Positions 51,943-62,411 of a stretch of DNA of 64,000 bases are shown piece by piece. The notes below the pieces were generated by a model. It was not told where the DNA came from. It saw only the letters and a program-made list of their open reading frames with translations, and searched no databases. The position numbers were made by a program, and so were the translations under genes. Position 1 is the first letter of the stretch, and each line of letters begins with the position of its first letter. Origin of the DNA: an uncultured Collinsella sp. (GTDB lineage: Bacteria; Actinomycetota; Coriobacteriia; Coriobacteriales; Coriobacteriaceae); the NCBI GenBank assembly GCA_902478545.1, contig CABSLA010000002.1, positions 62,001 through 126,000 on the forward strand, written 5' to 3'.

Positions 51943-53889
51943 TTAGCTATCGGAATGGCCAGCCGCCGCCTCGGCGCGCTCGGCATTCCATGCAACGAGC
52001 GCCTCGTGGACCGCCTTGGCAACATCGGCAGGTATGCCGCGAACTTCCGCGATCTCTTGCTCGCTCGCCGCGCGCAAACGCTTCATCGAGCCAAAATGGC
52101 GCATAAGGGCACGTTTTCTGGTGGGTCCCACGCCCGGAACGTCATCGAGTACCGAAACCGTCATGGCTTTATCGCGCAACTCACGGTGGAACGTGATGGC
52201 AAATCGGTGGGACTCATCGCGTACCTGTTTAATTAGATAGAGCGAAGCAGACCCGGTCGGCAGCACGACAGGAGTCTCGTCCCAAGGCACAAAAACTTCC
52301 TCGTCGGCCTTCGCCAAGCCACAAACTGGTATATCGAGCCCAAGAGCCTCAAGTTGCTTGATCGCAGCGGTCAATTGCGGCTTACCGCCATCGACAACGA
52401 GCAAATCGGGGCGCGAGCCAAAGCGCTCGTCGGCCATGCGCTCGGGAGCATAGCGTCGTCCCAAAACCTCGGACATCGACACGAAGTCGTTTGCCTCGTC
52501 CAATTCGGCCTGAATTTTAAAACGACGGTACTGGCTCTTGTCGGCGCGCCCGTTGGTAAACACCACCATCGAGGCGACCGTAAAGGTGCCATGCAGTGTA
52601 GAGATATCGAAGCACTCGATACGCAACGGCGGCGATGGCAGCGCCAACGCACTTTCGAGCTCCAGGAGCGCTTGATTGGTGCGGTCGTCAGCGTACCCCG
52701 TTCGCATCATGTAGCGCATGAGGGCATGGCGCGCATTTTTGGATGCCATATCGAGCAGACGGTACTTTTCGCCACGCTGCGGCCTATGGAGATGGCAGGA
52801 ACGCTCACGCTTGCCCGCAAGCCACTCCCCCAGCGCCTCCGCATCCTCAAGCTCGACGGAAAGGTTGACCTCAGCTGGAATATCAGCCGTCTCGTCGTAA
52901 TAGCGCTTAAGAAAGCCCGACTGGAGCTCTTCCTCGTCAACATCAAGACCCTTGTCGAGAATGAACTCGCAGGTGCGAACTGTTCGGCCCTCGCGAACGA
53001 CGAAGACGCAAGCGGCGGAGATGGTCTCCTCGCGATAGAACCCGATGACATCGATATCGACACTGGAGGGAAAAACGACTTGCTGACGATCGTCCAGACC
53101 CCTGATGACCTCCAAACGACGTTTGACGCGTGCCGCGCGCTCAAAGTCGAGCGCCTCGGCGGCATCCGTCATCTCGGAGGTCAGCTCATCGACGACATCC
53201 TTGCGATGGCCCGACAAAAAGCGCTCGACACGCTTGACGTTCTTGGCATAGTCTGCCGGGGAAATCGCGCCGACACACGCACCCGGGCCGCGCCCGACAT
53301 GGTAGTCAAAGCAGGGACGCCCGTTTTGTGCGCAAATCATATTGACGATGTCTTCCTCGCCCTTGTGGGACTCGATGGTACGGCGACAACGACGCCACTC
53401 CGCACAGGATGCAGAGCAGATGGGGATAACCTTGCGCAGCGTATCTATCGTCTCACGTGCCGCACGGCTATCGGTATAGGGTCCAAAATAGCGCGTTCCC
53501 GGCTTATGACGCTCACGCGTGTATTTGATCGCGGGATACAGGTCGCCCTTTGTAATGGCGATAAAGGGGTAGCTCTTGTCATCCTTGAGGTCGACGTTAA
53601 AGTACGGATGGTACTGGCCGATCAGGTTGCGCTCGAGTACAAGCGCCTCATGCTCGGTTTCGACAACGATGTAGTCAAAGCTCGCAACCAATTGCATCAT
53701 GAGCGGTATTTTTTGGCGCTCATCCTGCAGTGTCACGTATTGACGCATGCGGGCGCGCAGGTTTTTCGCCTTGCCCACGTAGATGACATCGCCCTTGGCA
53801 TCCTTCCAAAGGTAGCATCCGGGCTGTGTGGGAACGCGCGAAACCTGCTCGGCAAGCGTTGGTATGTTGTCGTGACCGGCCACGCGCAC
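51943..53889 (-). CDS. uvrC: Excinuclease ABC subunit C
   Basis: A 648-residue nuclease that makes both incisions in nucleotide excision repair. The N-terminal GIY-YIG domain has PGCYLWKDAKGDVIYVGKAKNLRARM, a UVR motif with ALDFERAARVKRRLEVI is in the middle, the RNase H-like C-terminal nuclease has CFDISTLHGTF and LLVVDGGKPQLTAA, and tandem helix-hairpin-helix motifs end it (DVPGVGPTRKRALMRHFGS). The GTG start adjoins the murJ stop. rapZ would be the expected next gene; here the sialic acid operon intervenes. Confidence 0.96.
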   Translation of the reverse strand: MRVAGHDNIPTLAEQVSRVPTQPGCYLWKDAKGDVIYVGKAKNLRARMRQYVTLQDERQKIPLMMQLVASFDYIVVETEHEALVLERNLIGQYHPYFNVDLKDDKSYPFIAITKGDLYPAIKYTRERHKPGTRYFGPYTDSRAARETIDTLRKVIPICSASCAEWRRCRRTIESHKGEEDIVNMICAQNGRPCFDYHVGRGPGACVGAISPADYAKNVKRVERFLSGHRKDVVDELTSEMTDAAEALDFERAARVKRRLEVIRGLDDRQQVVFPSSVDIDVIGFYREETISAACVFVVREGRTVRTCEFILDKGLDVDEEELQSGFLKRYYDETADIPAEVNLSVELEDAEALGEWLAGKRERSCHLHRPQRGEKYRLLDMASKNARHALMRYMMRTGYADDRTNQALLELESALALPSPPLRIECFDISTLHGTFTVASMVVFTNGRADKSQYRRFKIQAELDEANDFVSMSEVLGRRYAPERMADERFGSRPDLLVVDGGKPQLTAAIKQLEALGLDIPVCGLAKADEEVFVPWDETPVVLPTGSASLYLIKQVRDESHRFAITFHRELRDKAMTVSVLDDVPGVGPTRKRALMRHFGSMKRLRAASEQEIAEVRGIPADVAKAVHEALVAWNAERAEAAAGHSDS

Positions 53890-55572
53890 CTACTTGCGAC
53901 GAAGCAGCGCCGAGACCTCGGGCATCTTAAGGACGACGGCAAGGCCAAAGGTAACAACAAGCGAGGCGACACCCGCAACGCAAACGTAGCCAAGAGTAAT
54001 CAGAATCGAGCCGCCAAGTGCCCCGACAAAGTGTTCAAGCGCCCACATGACGCCGGCGCCTGCGGCAGCACCTAGGCCACCGAGCAAAAGGCCAAAGAAA
54101 CCGCCATGTAGGATAGATTTGACCTGAAGGCCACGCAGGCGACGACGCAGCCACCACAGCGAACAGCCGACCAAGATCACGTAGTCGACGACATACGAAA
54201 GCGCGATTGCCGGCATACCGAAGCCCAACACAACGCCAAACAGCAGAACCGAGCCGGCCTGGCCGATGGCGGAATACAGGCAATAGCGGCTATAGGGCTT
54301 CATGTCGAGCAAGGCAGAGAAGCTCTTCTGCATCAACACGACCACGCCGTAGAGCGGCAGCGAGAGCGCCAGGTAGACAAGGTACTCGGACACCAGCGCC
54401 ACGCCGGATTCATCGAACTTGCCAGCACAGTAGATCATATTGAGCGGACGTGCGAAGACAATCAGGTACAGTGCGAACGGAATCAGGAAGAACAGCATCT
54501 GGGCGACGCCACGCGAAATGCCCGTGCGAACGCTGTCGTAATCCTTCTCCTGTGCGTCATGAGAGAGCTCGGTATAGAGCGCCGTCGAAAGCGAGGCGGC
54601 AATCAGCGCGTAGGGCAGCGTGTACCACAGGCGCGCATAGGCGATGACGGAAGGACCCGTCTCGGGCTGGACCACCAGCGCGGCAGCGTTGGTGATAGAA
54701 GTCGAGACAAACATGCACACCGTGGCGAGCAGCGTCGGGATACCGAGCGCAATCGTCTGGCGCAGCGCGGGGTCCTTAAAGTCGATATGGATATGGGGAT
54801 GCACGCCGTGCTTGCCAAGCGCGGGAATCTGACATGCCATCTGAACAAAGACACCGAGGGTCGTACCGGCCGCAATCAAGATGATGCCGGCACGTTCGCC
54901 AAACTGTGCGGACACGGGCGCAAAACCCATAAAGCTCGCAATGACGATCACATTGTTGAGGACCGGGGCAAACGTCGACCAGAAGTAGTCGCGGTGTGCG
55001 TTGAGAACGCCCGAGAACACCGAGCCCAAACCATAAAACAGAATCTGGATGGCAAAGAAACGGAACATGAACGCAGCGGTATCCATGCTGCCACCGTCAC
55101 CCGAAAGGAACGATTGCGTCCAGATAAAGCCCGGGGCGAACACGGTCCCCAGCAACGAAATGCCACCCAGCACTAAAAGCAGAATGCCGAGCAGGTTGCC
55201 CACGTACTCGTTCGAGGCCTCGCGACCCTGCTCACGCCTCACGCCCATGTACACGGGCAAAAACGCCGTCACGAGCATGCCACCCATCACGAGTTCGTAG
55301 AGCATATTGGGCAGGTTGTTGGCGACCTGATAGGAGGACGAGAGTAGCGACATGCCGATAGCGGCCGCCATTGCCCACGTGCGGATAAAACCGGTGACGC
55401 GAGACACGATAGTCAGGATGGTCATAAGCCCGGCGGAACGACCAACCGTGGAGTAGTCCGACGAGCCCATGTCGTCAGTGTCATCTCGCGACGAAGAAGC
55501 TTCGGATGAGGGTGTCTGAGGCGCAGATTCTTTTGCAAAATGAGCTCCGCGCTTCAATTCTTCCTGCGCCAT
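53890..55572 (-). CDS. murJ: Lipid II flippase MurJ
   Basis: A 560-residue polytopic protein with about 14 membrane segments that flips lipid II across the membrane for peptidoglycan synthesis. The family starts with ILTIVSRVTGFIRTWAMA, then YQVANNLPNMLYELVMGG and the conserved APVLNNVIVIASFMG. The first 40 residues form an acidic/Ser-rich cytoplasmic tail that is extra. It lies 3 nt after ybaK and is followed directly by uvrC. Confidence 0.93.
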   Translation of the reverse strand: MAQEELKRGAHFAKESAPQTPSSEASSSRDDTDDMGSSDYSTVGRSAGLMTILTIVSRVTGFIRTWAMAAAIGMSLLSSSYQVANNLPNMLYELVMGGMLVTAFLPVYMGVRREQGREASNEYVGNLLGILLLVLGGISLLGTVFAPGFIWTQSFLSGDGGSMDTAAFMFRFFAIQILFYGLGSVFSGVLNAHRDYFWSTFAPVLNNVIVIASFMGFAPVSAQFGERAGIILIAAGTTLGVFVQMACQIPALGKHGVHPHIHIDFKDPALRQTIALGIPTLLATVCMFVSTSITNAAALVVQPETGPSVIAYARLWYTLPYALIAASLSTALYTELSHDAQEKDYDSVRTGISRGVAQMLFFLIPFALYLIVFARPLNMIYCAGKFDESGVALVSEYLVYLALSLPLYGVVVLMQKSFSALLDMKPYSRYCLYSAIGQAGSVLLFGVVLGFGMPAIALSYVVDYVILVGCSLWWLRRRLRGLQVKSILHGGFFGLLLGGLGAAAGAGVMWALEHFVGALGGSILITLGYVCVAGVASLVVTFGLAVVLKMPEVSALLRRK

Positions 55573-55575
55573 CGC

Positions 55576-56076
55576 TCAGTCCTCTCTCGTAATCGCGGCA
55601 ACCGTCGCCCCGCAAAATGCAATTAAATCATCGGGTGCAAGCTCGAGCTGATAACCACGCTTGCCTCCCGAAATAAAAATGGTATCCCAAAGGACACACG
55701 TCTCATCAATGAGCGTCCGGTAGCGTTTTTTCATACCGACCGGGCTGCAGCCGCCGCGAACGTAGCCAGTCGCCGCAAGCAAATCCTTCACATGCATCAT
55801 AACCAAGGACTTCTCCCCCGCGGCACGCGCGGCGGACTTTAGATCGAGCTCATCGGCAACAGGGATGCAGCACACGACATGGTCGTTGGACGGCGTCACG
55901 CAGACCAAGGTCTTAAATCCTTGACCGGGCTCCTCGCCAAGCTGCTCCGAAATCGCGACCCCCAGGCCCACCGACTCATCACCATCGTCTTCGTACGTAT
56001 GTAGAACATAGGAAATGCCGGCGCTTTCCAGCTCGCGCATCGCATTGGTTTTTGGCGTCTTTACAGCCTTTGCCAT
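55576..56076 (-). CDS. ybaK: YbaK/EbsC-type Cys-tRNA(Pro) deacylase
   Basis: A 166-residue trans-editing enzyme that removes cysteine mischarged on tRNA-Pro. Family blocks are KTLVCVTPSNDHVVCCIPV, a lysine-rich AAGEKSLVMMHVKDL, and YVRGGCSPVGMKKRY, the YbaK signature. ATG at 56076 follows GGGAAAGGA; the open frame runs further but has no homology. Confidence 0.9.
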   Translation of the reverse strand: MAKAVKTPKTNAMRELESAGISYVLHTYEDDGDESVGLGVAISEQLGEEPGQGFKTLVCVTPSNDHVVCCIPVADELDLKSAARAAGEKSLVMMHVKDLLAATGYVRGGCSPVGMKKRYRTLIDETCVLWDTIFISGGKRGYQLELAPDDLIAFCGATVAAITRED

Positions 56077-56157
56077 GACATATCCTTTCCCTCGCATTCG
56101 GACGCAAAGATTAAGTATATGTCCAATTCGGCTGCATACGTCACTTCGGCACAGCAA

Positions 56158-56188
56158 GCGCCATCGAATCACAAGGAGTCGATGGCGC
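56158..56188 (-). terminator. Hairpin downstream of uvrA
   Basis: GCGCCATCGA pairs with TCGATGGCGC over 10 bp around an 11-nt loop, 21 nt after the uvrA stop. The T tail is weak. Confidence 0.6.
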
Positions 56189-56208
56189 CCATAAACTGAA
56201 TCGCCTAT

Positions 56209-59088
56209 TTATTGAGCATCAAGTTGAGCCTGACGCTCCCGGTCACGCCTGAGCAAAGGCGCCAAAAACTTGCCCGTATAACTCTGCGGACAGTCCGCAA
56301 CCTGCTCCGGTGTGCCCGAAACCACGACGGTTCCGCCGCCGTTACCGCCCTCGGGACCCATATCGATCAGGCGGTCGGCAACCTTGATGACATCAAGGTT
56401 GTGCTCAATCACCAGCACCGTGTTGCCCGCATCGACCAAGCGCTGCAGCACATCGAGCAGCTGGCGGACGTCCTCAAAATGAAGACCGGTCGTCGGCTCG
56501 TCCAAAATATAGAACGTCTTGCCCGTCTGGCGTCGATGAAGCTCCTTGGCGAGCTTCACACGCTGCGCCTCGCCGCCCGAGAGCGTCGTGGCGGGCTGGC
56601 CCAGGCTCACGTAGCCCAAGCCTACATCGTACAGCGTCTGGAGCTTTCGCTTGATCTGCGGGATATTCCCAAAGAAGGCCAGCGCCTCGGTGACGCTCAT
56701 GTCGAGCACGTCCGAGATGGTCTTGCCACGGTAGGTGACCTCGAGTGTCTCGCGGTTGTAGCGTTTACCGCCGCAAACTTCGCAGGGAACGTAGATATCG
56801 GGAAGGAAGTGCATCTCGATCTTAATCTGCCCATCGCCCTTGCACGCCTCACAGCGCCCGCCACTCACATTAAAGGAGAAACGACCCGGCGAGTAGCCGC
56901 GCGCCTTCGACTCCGGCGTACTCGCAAACAGCGCGCGAAGATCATCCCACAGGCCGATATAGGTAGCAGGGTTGGAGCGCGGCGTGCGGCCAATCGGCGA
57001 CTGGTCGATATCGATAACCTTATCGATGCACTCGATGCCCTCGATTTTTTTATACGGACCCACAGGGCGCGTCGAGCGGTGAATGGCATTCGTAAGGGCA
57101 GGCGCAATGGTGTCGGTAACCAGGGAGCTCTTGCCCGATCCCGACACGCCGGTAACAACCGTAAGCGTACCAAACTCGATTTTGGCAGTAACGTTTTTGA
57201 GGTTGTTGGCTCGAGCGCCCGTAATTTTAAGGCAGCCGCGACCGGGCTTGCGCCGTTCATCAGGCACCCGGATCATTCGTTTACCGGTCAGATAAGCGCC
57301 CGTCATCGACTCGGGACACGCCATGATATCGGCAGGCGTTCCCGCCGCGACTACGTGTCCGCCGTTGACGCCGGCGCCGGGCCCCATGTCGATCACGTAA
57401 TCGGCGGCACGGATTGTATCCTCGTCGTGTTCGACGACGATAACGGTATTGCCGATATCGCGCAGGCGCTCGAGCGTCTTAATCAGGCGCTCGTTGTCAC
57501 GCTGATGAAGACCGATCGAGGGCTCGTCCAGAATATAGAGCACGCCCATGAGACCCGCGCCGATCTGCGTTGCCAGTCGAATACGCTGCGCCTCGCCACC
57601 GGAAAGCGTCGCCGAGGCACGATCGAGCGTCAGATAGTCGAGTCCAACATCGACCAGAAAACGCAAGCGCTCCAGGATTTCCTTGACGATACGGCCGCCG
57701 ATAAACTGTTGGCGCTCGGTGAGTTCCAGGCCCTCAAAAAACTCGAGCGATTCACGGCACGACAGGCAACAAACCTCGTAAATGGACTTGCCGCCCACGG
57801 TGACGGCGAGCATCTCAGGGCGCAAACGAGCGCCGTGGCAGCTCGAGCACGGCTCCTCGCGAATGTACTTCTCCAGGCGCGCCTTGGTGTTCTCGTTCGT
57901 CGTCTCGGTATAGCGTTCGTACAGGATGTTGCGAACGCCCGAAAACTTGGTATCCCACTGGCTGCGACGTCCGTCGAGCTTTTGGTAGTCGACCGAGATC
58001 TTCGTATCGCCCAGGCCATCCAAGAATGCACGACGCACGCGAGGAGGCAAGTCCTCCCACGGCGTATCGGCGCTCACCTTAAAGTGTTTGCAGACCGCAG
58101 CAAAAATCTGCGGATAGTAGTTCGAATTGCCGAACAGACTACCAAAGACTCCGTCGGCAATGGACTTCGAGGGGTCCTCGATCAGCGCCTCGGCATCAAC
58201 GGTTTTCTTAAAGCCCAGGCCGTCGCACTCAGGACATGCGCCATAGGGAGCGTTGAACGAAAAATCACGCGGTTGAAGATCGTCAATGGAGTGACCATGC
58301 TCCGGGCACGCCAAGGCTAACGAATACTCCAGCAGCTCGCCCTCGGTCCCCTCGGGAGCATCACGATCGGGCAGCATGTACACGTTTACATTGCCGTGAG
58401 CCAGCGCGGTCGCCTGCTCAACAGACTCGGCTATACGGCCCAGAGAGTTCTCACGGATCACGATGCGATCGACCACGACCTCGATATCGTGCTTGAACTT
58501 CTTGTCCAGATCGATCGGATCGTCGAGCGAGCGCACTTCACCGTCGACACGCACGCGGCTAAAGCCCTCGGCGCGAAGGTCCTCAAACAGTTTGGAGTAC
58601 TCGCCTTTTCGCCCGCGCACCACCGGTGCCAGCACAAACGCGCGGCGGCCCTCCCCCGCCGCCAAGACCTTGTCGGCAACCTGGTCGGTCGTCTGGCGCT
58701 CAATGACGCGGCCGCATTCGGGACAGTGCGGGGTGCCCACACGGGCGAACAGCAGGCGCAGATAGTCATAAATCTCGGTTACGGTGCCAACCGTCGAGCG
58801 AGGGTTTTTAGACGTCGTCTTTTGGTCGATCGACACCGCCGGCGAAAGGCCGTCGATTGAATCCAAGTCGGGTTTGTCCATCTGGCCCAAGAACTGGCGC
58901 GCATAGCTCGAAAGGCTCTCGACGTATCGACGCTGGCCCTCGGCATAGATAGTGTCAAATGCCAGCGAGCTCTTGCCCGAGCCAGAAAGACCGGTAATGA
59001 CCACGAGTTGGTCACGCGGAATGGAAACATCGATATCGCGGAGGTTGTGCTCACGAGCGCCGCGAATAACGATAGAAGAATCAGACAT
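56209..59088 (-). CDS. uvrA: Excinuclease ABC subunit A
   Basis: A 959-residue damage-sensing ATPase with two ABC modules. Walker A sites are GLSGSGKSS and GVSGSGKSS, the signatures [12 protein letters not shown] and [12 protein letters not shown]. Zinc-binding cysteines are in [13 protein letters not shown] and [13 protein letters not shown] at 59088 follows AAGGAG. Length is normal (about 950). Confidence 0.97.
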   Translation of the reverse strand: MSDSSIVIRGAREHNLRDIDVSIPRDQLVVITGLSGSGKSSLAFDTIYAEGQRRYVESLSSYARQFLGQMDKPDLDSIDGLSPAVSIDQKTTSKNPRSTVGTVTEIYDYLRLLFARVGTPHCPECGRVIERQTTDQVADKVLAAGEGRRAFVLAPVVRGRKGEYSKLFEDLRAEGFSRVRVDGEVRSLDDPIDLDKKFKHDIEVVVDRIVIRENSLGRIAESVEQATALAHGNVNVYMLPDRDAPEGTEGELLEYSLALACPEHGHSIDDLQPRDFSFNAPYGACPECDGLGFKKTVDAEALIEDPSKSIADGVFGSLFGNSNYYPQIFAAVCKHFKVSADTPWEDLPPRVRRAFLDGLGDTKISVDYQKLDGRRSQWDTKFSGVRNILYERYTETTNENTKARLEKYIREEPCSSCHGARLRPEMLAVTVGGKSIYEVCCLSCRESLEFFEGLELTERQQFIGGRIVKEILERLRFLVDVGLDYLTLDRASATLSGGEAQRIRLATQIGAGLMGVLYILDEPSIGLHQRDNERLIKTLERLRDIGNTVIVVEHDEDTIRAADYVIDMGPGAGVNGGHVVAAGTPADIMACPESMTGAYLTGKRMIRVPDERRKPGRGCLKITGARANNLKNVTAKIEFGTLTVVTGVSGSGKSSLVTDTIAPALTNAIHRSTRPVGPYKKIEGIECIDKVIDIDQSPIGRTPRSNPATYIGLWDDLRALFASTPESKARGYSPGRFSFNVSGGRCEACKGDGQIKIEMHFLPDIYVPCEVCGGKRYNRETLEVTYRGKTISDVLDMSVTEALAFFGNIPQIKRKLQTLYDVGLGYVSLGQPATTLSGGEAQRVKLAKELHRRQTGKTFYILDEPTTGLHFEDVRQLLDVLQRLVDAGNTVLVIEHNLDVIKVADRLIDMGPEGGNGGGTVVVSGTPEQVADCPQSYTGKFLAPLLRRDRERQAQLDAQ

Positions 59089-59231
59089 GGAAGCTCCTTG
59101 CCTCCTATTGCATCGAATCATACTGCCGATGAGTTTAGCGCACTCGACGCGCACAGATGTTCGTAATACAAGATTCGCAGACCTTTAGCTTTGCGTATCG
59201 GGTGCTTTGTTTCTCGAAATACCGTGGAGAG

Positions 59232-59269
59232 GTTACAGTAATCTAATACTGAACTTAGTTTGCTGTAAC
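59232..59269. promoter_or_regulatory. Inverted repeat in the uvrA / sulfatase intergenic region
   Basis: GTTACAG (59232-59238) and CTGTAAC (59263-59269) are perfect complements 24 bp apart, ending 12 bp before the sulfatase start. It could be an operator for that gene. It does not match a LexA site I can recognise. Confidence 0.4.
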
Positions 59270-59281
59270 AGAGGAACGTCC

Positions 59282-61435
59282 ATGACCGAAGATATCCCCC
59301 TTGAAATCACTTCGAGCGACATGGCCAATCTGCCCATATTCATCGCCGTCCTTATCGTGGCCACCGTCGTCGTGCGCGTGTATTTTTCAATCAAACACAA
59401 TGAAAAGCCGCCCATTGCCCGCGTCTTTTGGTGCGCGACGCTCCTCATCCCGCTCGGCGTGGTAGCTGCATGGATTACGAATCAATTGCTCGTAAATGAG
59501 GACAGTTCCCTATGGGTCCTTTCTTATTCGGCGCTCGGTGCTGCCGCCGTCATACTTCTTGTCGAACCCTTGGTTTCGGGACTTATCGACCAAACCGATC
59601 TTGCGACGGGAACGGTTGCCTGTATTTGCCGTGACATCCTTGTCATCGCCGCTGTTTCAGCGCTCTCGTTCGTTTCACTCGAAATTGCCTGTAACGAAAC
59701 GTTCTATCGCATTCCCGCCAACTCATTCGGGTTTTCCGTCGGGCTGCTCGCGACGGTTCTGCTCTCCCTTTATTTGCTGGGACAGCGTCATGGAGGCGTC
59801 ATGGCCCTCGTGCCCGTCGCCTGTTGCATCCTTGGCATTGCCGAGCACTTCGTCATAACGTTTAAAGGCGAAGCCATCCTGCCAAGCGATATCTTGGCCC
59901 TTGGCACCGCAATGGAAGTGAGCGAGGGATACGAGTTTACCTTTACCGCCGGAATCGTAACCTCTCTCGCCCTGCTGGAGATTTCCCTGGGGCTTCTTTC
60001 GCTTATCCGACCGCGAAAGCTCCGTACGCCCACCCATGTCTTCCCCGCAATCGCCGCTAACCTCTGCGCTTTTCTGCTAGTGACCGTTGTGGGGCTCTCA
60101 GGCTTTTCCAGCATCGACTTGGAGCAGGCGCTGGATTTTGGATTTGACCGTTGGCAGCCCATCACCACATATACGTCTCAGGGTTTTATCACTTCGTTCA
60201 CCGAAATGGTCAACGAGTTGCCCATTGAGAAGCCCGAAGGCTATACGCCCGATGAGGCGCAGAGCATCGAGCAGGAGCTCGCCGCCGCCTACGACAGCAC
60301 GTATGGCTCGAGCGAGCAGCGCGCGGCTGCCGTTGCCCAGTTCAATGAAATCAAGCCGACGATTGTTGCCGTCATGAACGAGAGTTTTAGCGACCTTTCG
60401 TGCTTTGAGCAGCTCCAGGCGGCCGGGTACACCGGCCCCGCATTCTACAACTCGCTTCCCGACACACTTGTTCGCGGCACCATGCTCGCTTCGGTCACCG
60501 GTGGCGGAACGGCAAACTCCGAATTCGAATTTTTGACCGGAGCGACAACGGCCTTTGTCGGATTAGGCAAGATCCCCTATCAGCTGTATCAGATGAATGG
60601 CGTCAACAGCCTGGCAAAGGACCTTAAAGAGCTTGGGTATACCGCTACCGCTATGCACCCGCAAAACCCCGTCAACTACCATCGAGATAAGATCTATCAG
60701 CAGCTGGGCTTTGGAGACTTTCTTTCAATCGGCGATTTCGAAGGTGCGCCCTGTTACCATGCCGGCGTATGCGACTACGCCACCTACGACAAGATACTCG
60801 ACCTGCTTAGAACCGACGAAGCGCCGCAGTTCATCTTTGACGTCACGATGCAAAATCACGGCGGCTACGACTATGGCACCGTTCCCGCCGAGGATCTGAC
60901 AAACTATTGGGTCGAGGGAACCAGCGAGGGCGCCAATAGCGCGCTCAACACCTATCTCACCTGCATCAACGCATCCGACCGGGACCTCGAGTACTTTATC
61001 AACGAGCTCCGCAATATCGGCAGACCGGTTGTTCTTGTCTTTTTTGGCGACCATCAGCCGAGCGCCGCAACGACTCTCAACGACGAGCTGTACCCTCAGG
61101 AAGATACGGCAAGCCACGCTTTCCGTGTCTATCAGTCAACCTATTTCGTCTGGGCTAACTATGAAATCGCCGGCAATACCGAGCTCAACGTCTACGACAC
61201 CGTCGGGGCAAACGAGATTGCAGCCATTACCCTTAATAAGATCGGCGCCCCGCTCACCGACTATCAAAAGGCCCTGCTTGCAACAAGGTCAGATGTGCCC
61301 ACCATCAATGTCGCCGGCTATCTCGGTGCCGACGGGCTGCGCTACAACTTGGAATCTGAAGACAGCCCATACACCTCGACGATCGACAAGCTGCAGCGCA
61401 TGCAATACCTCGAGTTCGCCAGCAAAGTTCAGTAA
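59282..61435 (+). CDS. LtaS-like phosphoglycerol transferase (sulfatase fold)
   Basis: A 717-residue membrane enzyme. Residues about 1-290 hold seven or so membrane helices; the rest is an extracellular sulfatase-fold domain. The metal site starts at VAVMNESFSD (as in NESFS/ESFQ of LtaS), the nucleophile threonine is in GGGTANSEFEFLTG, and DHQPS and QNHGGYDY are other metal/substrate loops. Family members add glycerol phosphate to glycolipids (teichoic acid) or glucans. ATG at 59282 follows GAGGAACG. The exact product is uncertain. Confidence 0.87.
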   Translation: MTEDIPLEITSSDMANLPIFIAVLIVATVVVRVYFSIKHNEKPPIARVFWCATLLIPLGVVAAWITNQLLVNEDSSLWVLSYSALGAAAVILLVEPLVSGLIDQTDLATGTVACICRDILVIAAVSALSFVSLEIACNETFYRIPANSFGFSVGLLATVLLSLYLLGQRHGGVMALVPVACCILGIAEHFVITFKGEAILPSDILALGTAMEVSEGYEFTFTAGIVTSLALLEISLGLLSLIRPRKLRTPTHVFPAIAANLCAFLLVTVVGLSGFSSIDLEQALDFGFDRWQPITTYTSQGFITSFTEMVNELPIEKPEGYTPDEAQSIEQELAAAYDSTYGSSEQRAAAVAQFNEIKPTIVAVMNESFSDLSCFEQLQAAGYTGPAFYNSLPDTLVRGTMLASVTGGGTANSEFEFLTGATTAFVGLGKIPYQLYQMNGVNSLAKDLKELGYTATAMHPQNPVNYHRDKIYQQLGFGDFLSIGDFEGAPCYHAGVCDYATYDKILDLLRTDEAPQFIFDVTMQNHGGYDYGTVPAEDLTNYWVEGTSEGANSALNTYLTCINASDRDLEYFINELRNIGRPVVLVFFGDHQPSAATTLNDELYPQEDTASHAFRVYQSTYFVWANYEIAGNTELNVYDTVGANEIAAITLNKIGAPLTDYQKALLATRSDVPTINVAGYLGADGLRYNLESEDSPYTSTIDKLQRMQYLEFASKVQ

Positions 61436-61580
61436 GCCCGCCCATTCGCTTGGGCCCATCGTATTGCAAGCACGCTCGGCCCAAATGCATCGCAAATGAC
61501 TCCCGCTCGCAAACGAGGGTACAATGACGCTCGTGTCACATCACGGGGCTCCGGCCCCAACATATACAAAGGAGTCATAC

Positions 61581-62411
61581 ATGGGTTGCGAGCACGCACA
61601 GGCCGCCGGCGGACAAACGTCGCCGTCGCAATTTGAGGAGAACACGCTGTCCGAGGTCAAACGCGTCATCGCCGTGCTTTCCGGCAAGGGCGGTGTCGGC
61701 AAGTCGTTTGTCACCGGTGCCATCGCCACCGAGCTTGCCCGTCACGGCCACAAGGTCGGCGTCCTCGATGCCGACATCACCGGTCCCTCTATCCCCAAGA
61801 TGTTCGGCATGAGCGGACGCCACGTCCATGCCCTTGGCAACCTCATGCTGCCCGAAATCTCCGAGCACGGCGTCAAGGTCATGAGCTCCAACCTTCTGCT
61901 CCAAAACGAGACCGACCCCGTCCTTTGGCGCGGTCCGGTCATCGCAGGCGCCATTAGGCAGTTCTGGAGCGAGACCTCGTGGGGCCCCATCGACTACCTG
62001 CTGGTCGACATGCCTCCGGGAACAGGCGACGTCGCGCTCACCGTCTTCCAGTCGCTGCCCGTCGACGGCATCGTCATCGTCACGAGCCCGCAGGACCTGG
62101 TCTCGATGATCGTCGCCAAGGCGGTCAACATGGCCGAGAAGATGAACGTCCCCATTCTGGGCATCGTCGAGAACATGAGCTATATCGAGTGCCCCGACTG
62201 CGGCAAGAAGATCGAGGTCTTTGGCAAAAGCAAGCTCCCCGAGGTCGCAGAGCGCTATAACCTCGACATCTTGGGCACGCTTCCCATTAATCCGGCACTC
62301 GCCGAGGCCTGCGATAAGGGCGAGGTTGAGACCGCGCTGCCCGATGGCATGTTGCCCAAGGCAGTCTCTGCCGTCGAGGCTATTACCCCGCACGAGACCG
62401 ACGAGGCCTAA
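61581..62411 (+). CDS. mrp: Mrp/ApbC-type P-loop ATPase, Fe-S cluster carrier
   Basis: A 276-residue Mrp/NBP35 protein that carries and delivers Fe-S clusters. The deviant Walker A is VLSGKGGVGKSF; D in GVLDADITGPSIP is the switch; VDMPPGTGDVALT is typical. The cluster-binding CxxC is CPDC near residue 215. The N-terminus has GCEHAQ. ATG at 61581 follows AAAGGAG. The stop adjoins the GTG of the next flavoprotein, so they form an operon. Confidence 0.93.
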   Translation: MGCEHAQAAGGQTSPSQFEENTLSEVKRVIAVLSGKGGVGKSFVTGAIATELARHGHKVGVLDADITGPSIPKMFGMSGRHVHALGNLMLPEISEHGVKVMSSNLLLQNETDPVLWRGPVIAGAIRQFWSETSWGPIDYLLVDMPPGTGDVALTVFQSLPVDGIVIVTSPQDLVSMIVAKAVNMAEKMNVPILGIVENMSYIECPDCGKKIEVFGKSKLPEVAERYNLDILGTLPINPALAEACDKGEVETALPDGMLPKAVSAVEAITPHETDEA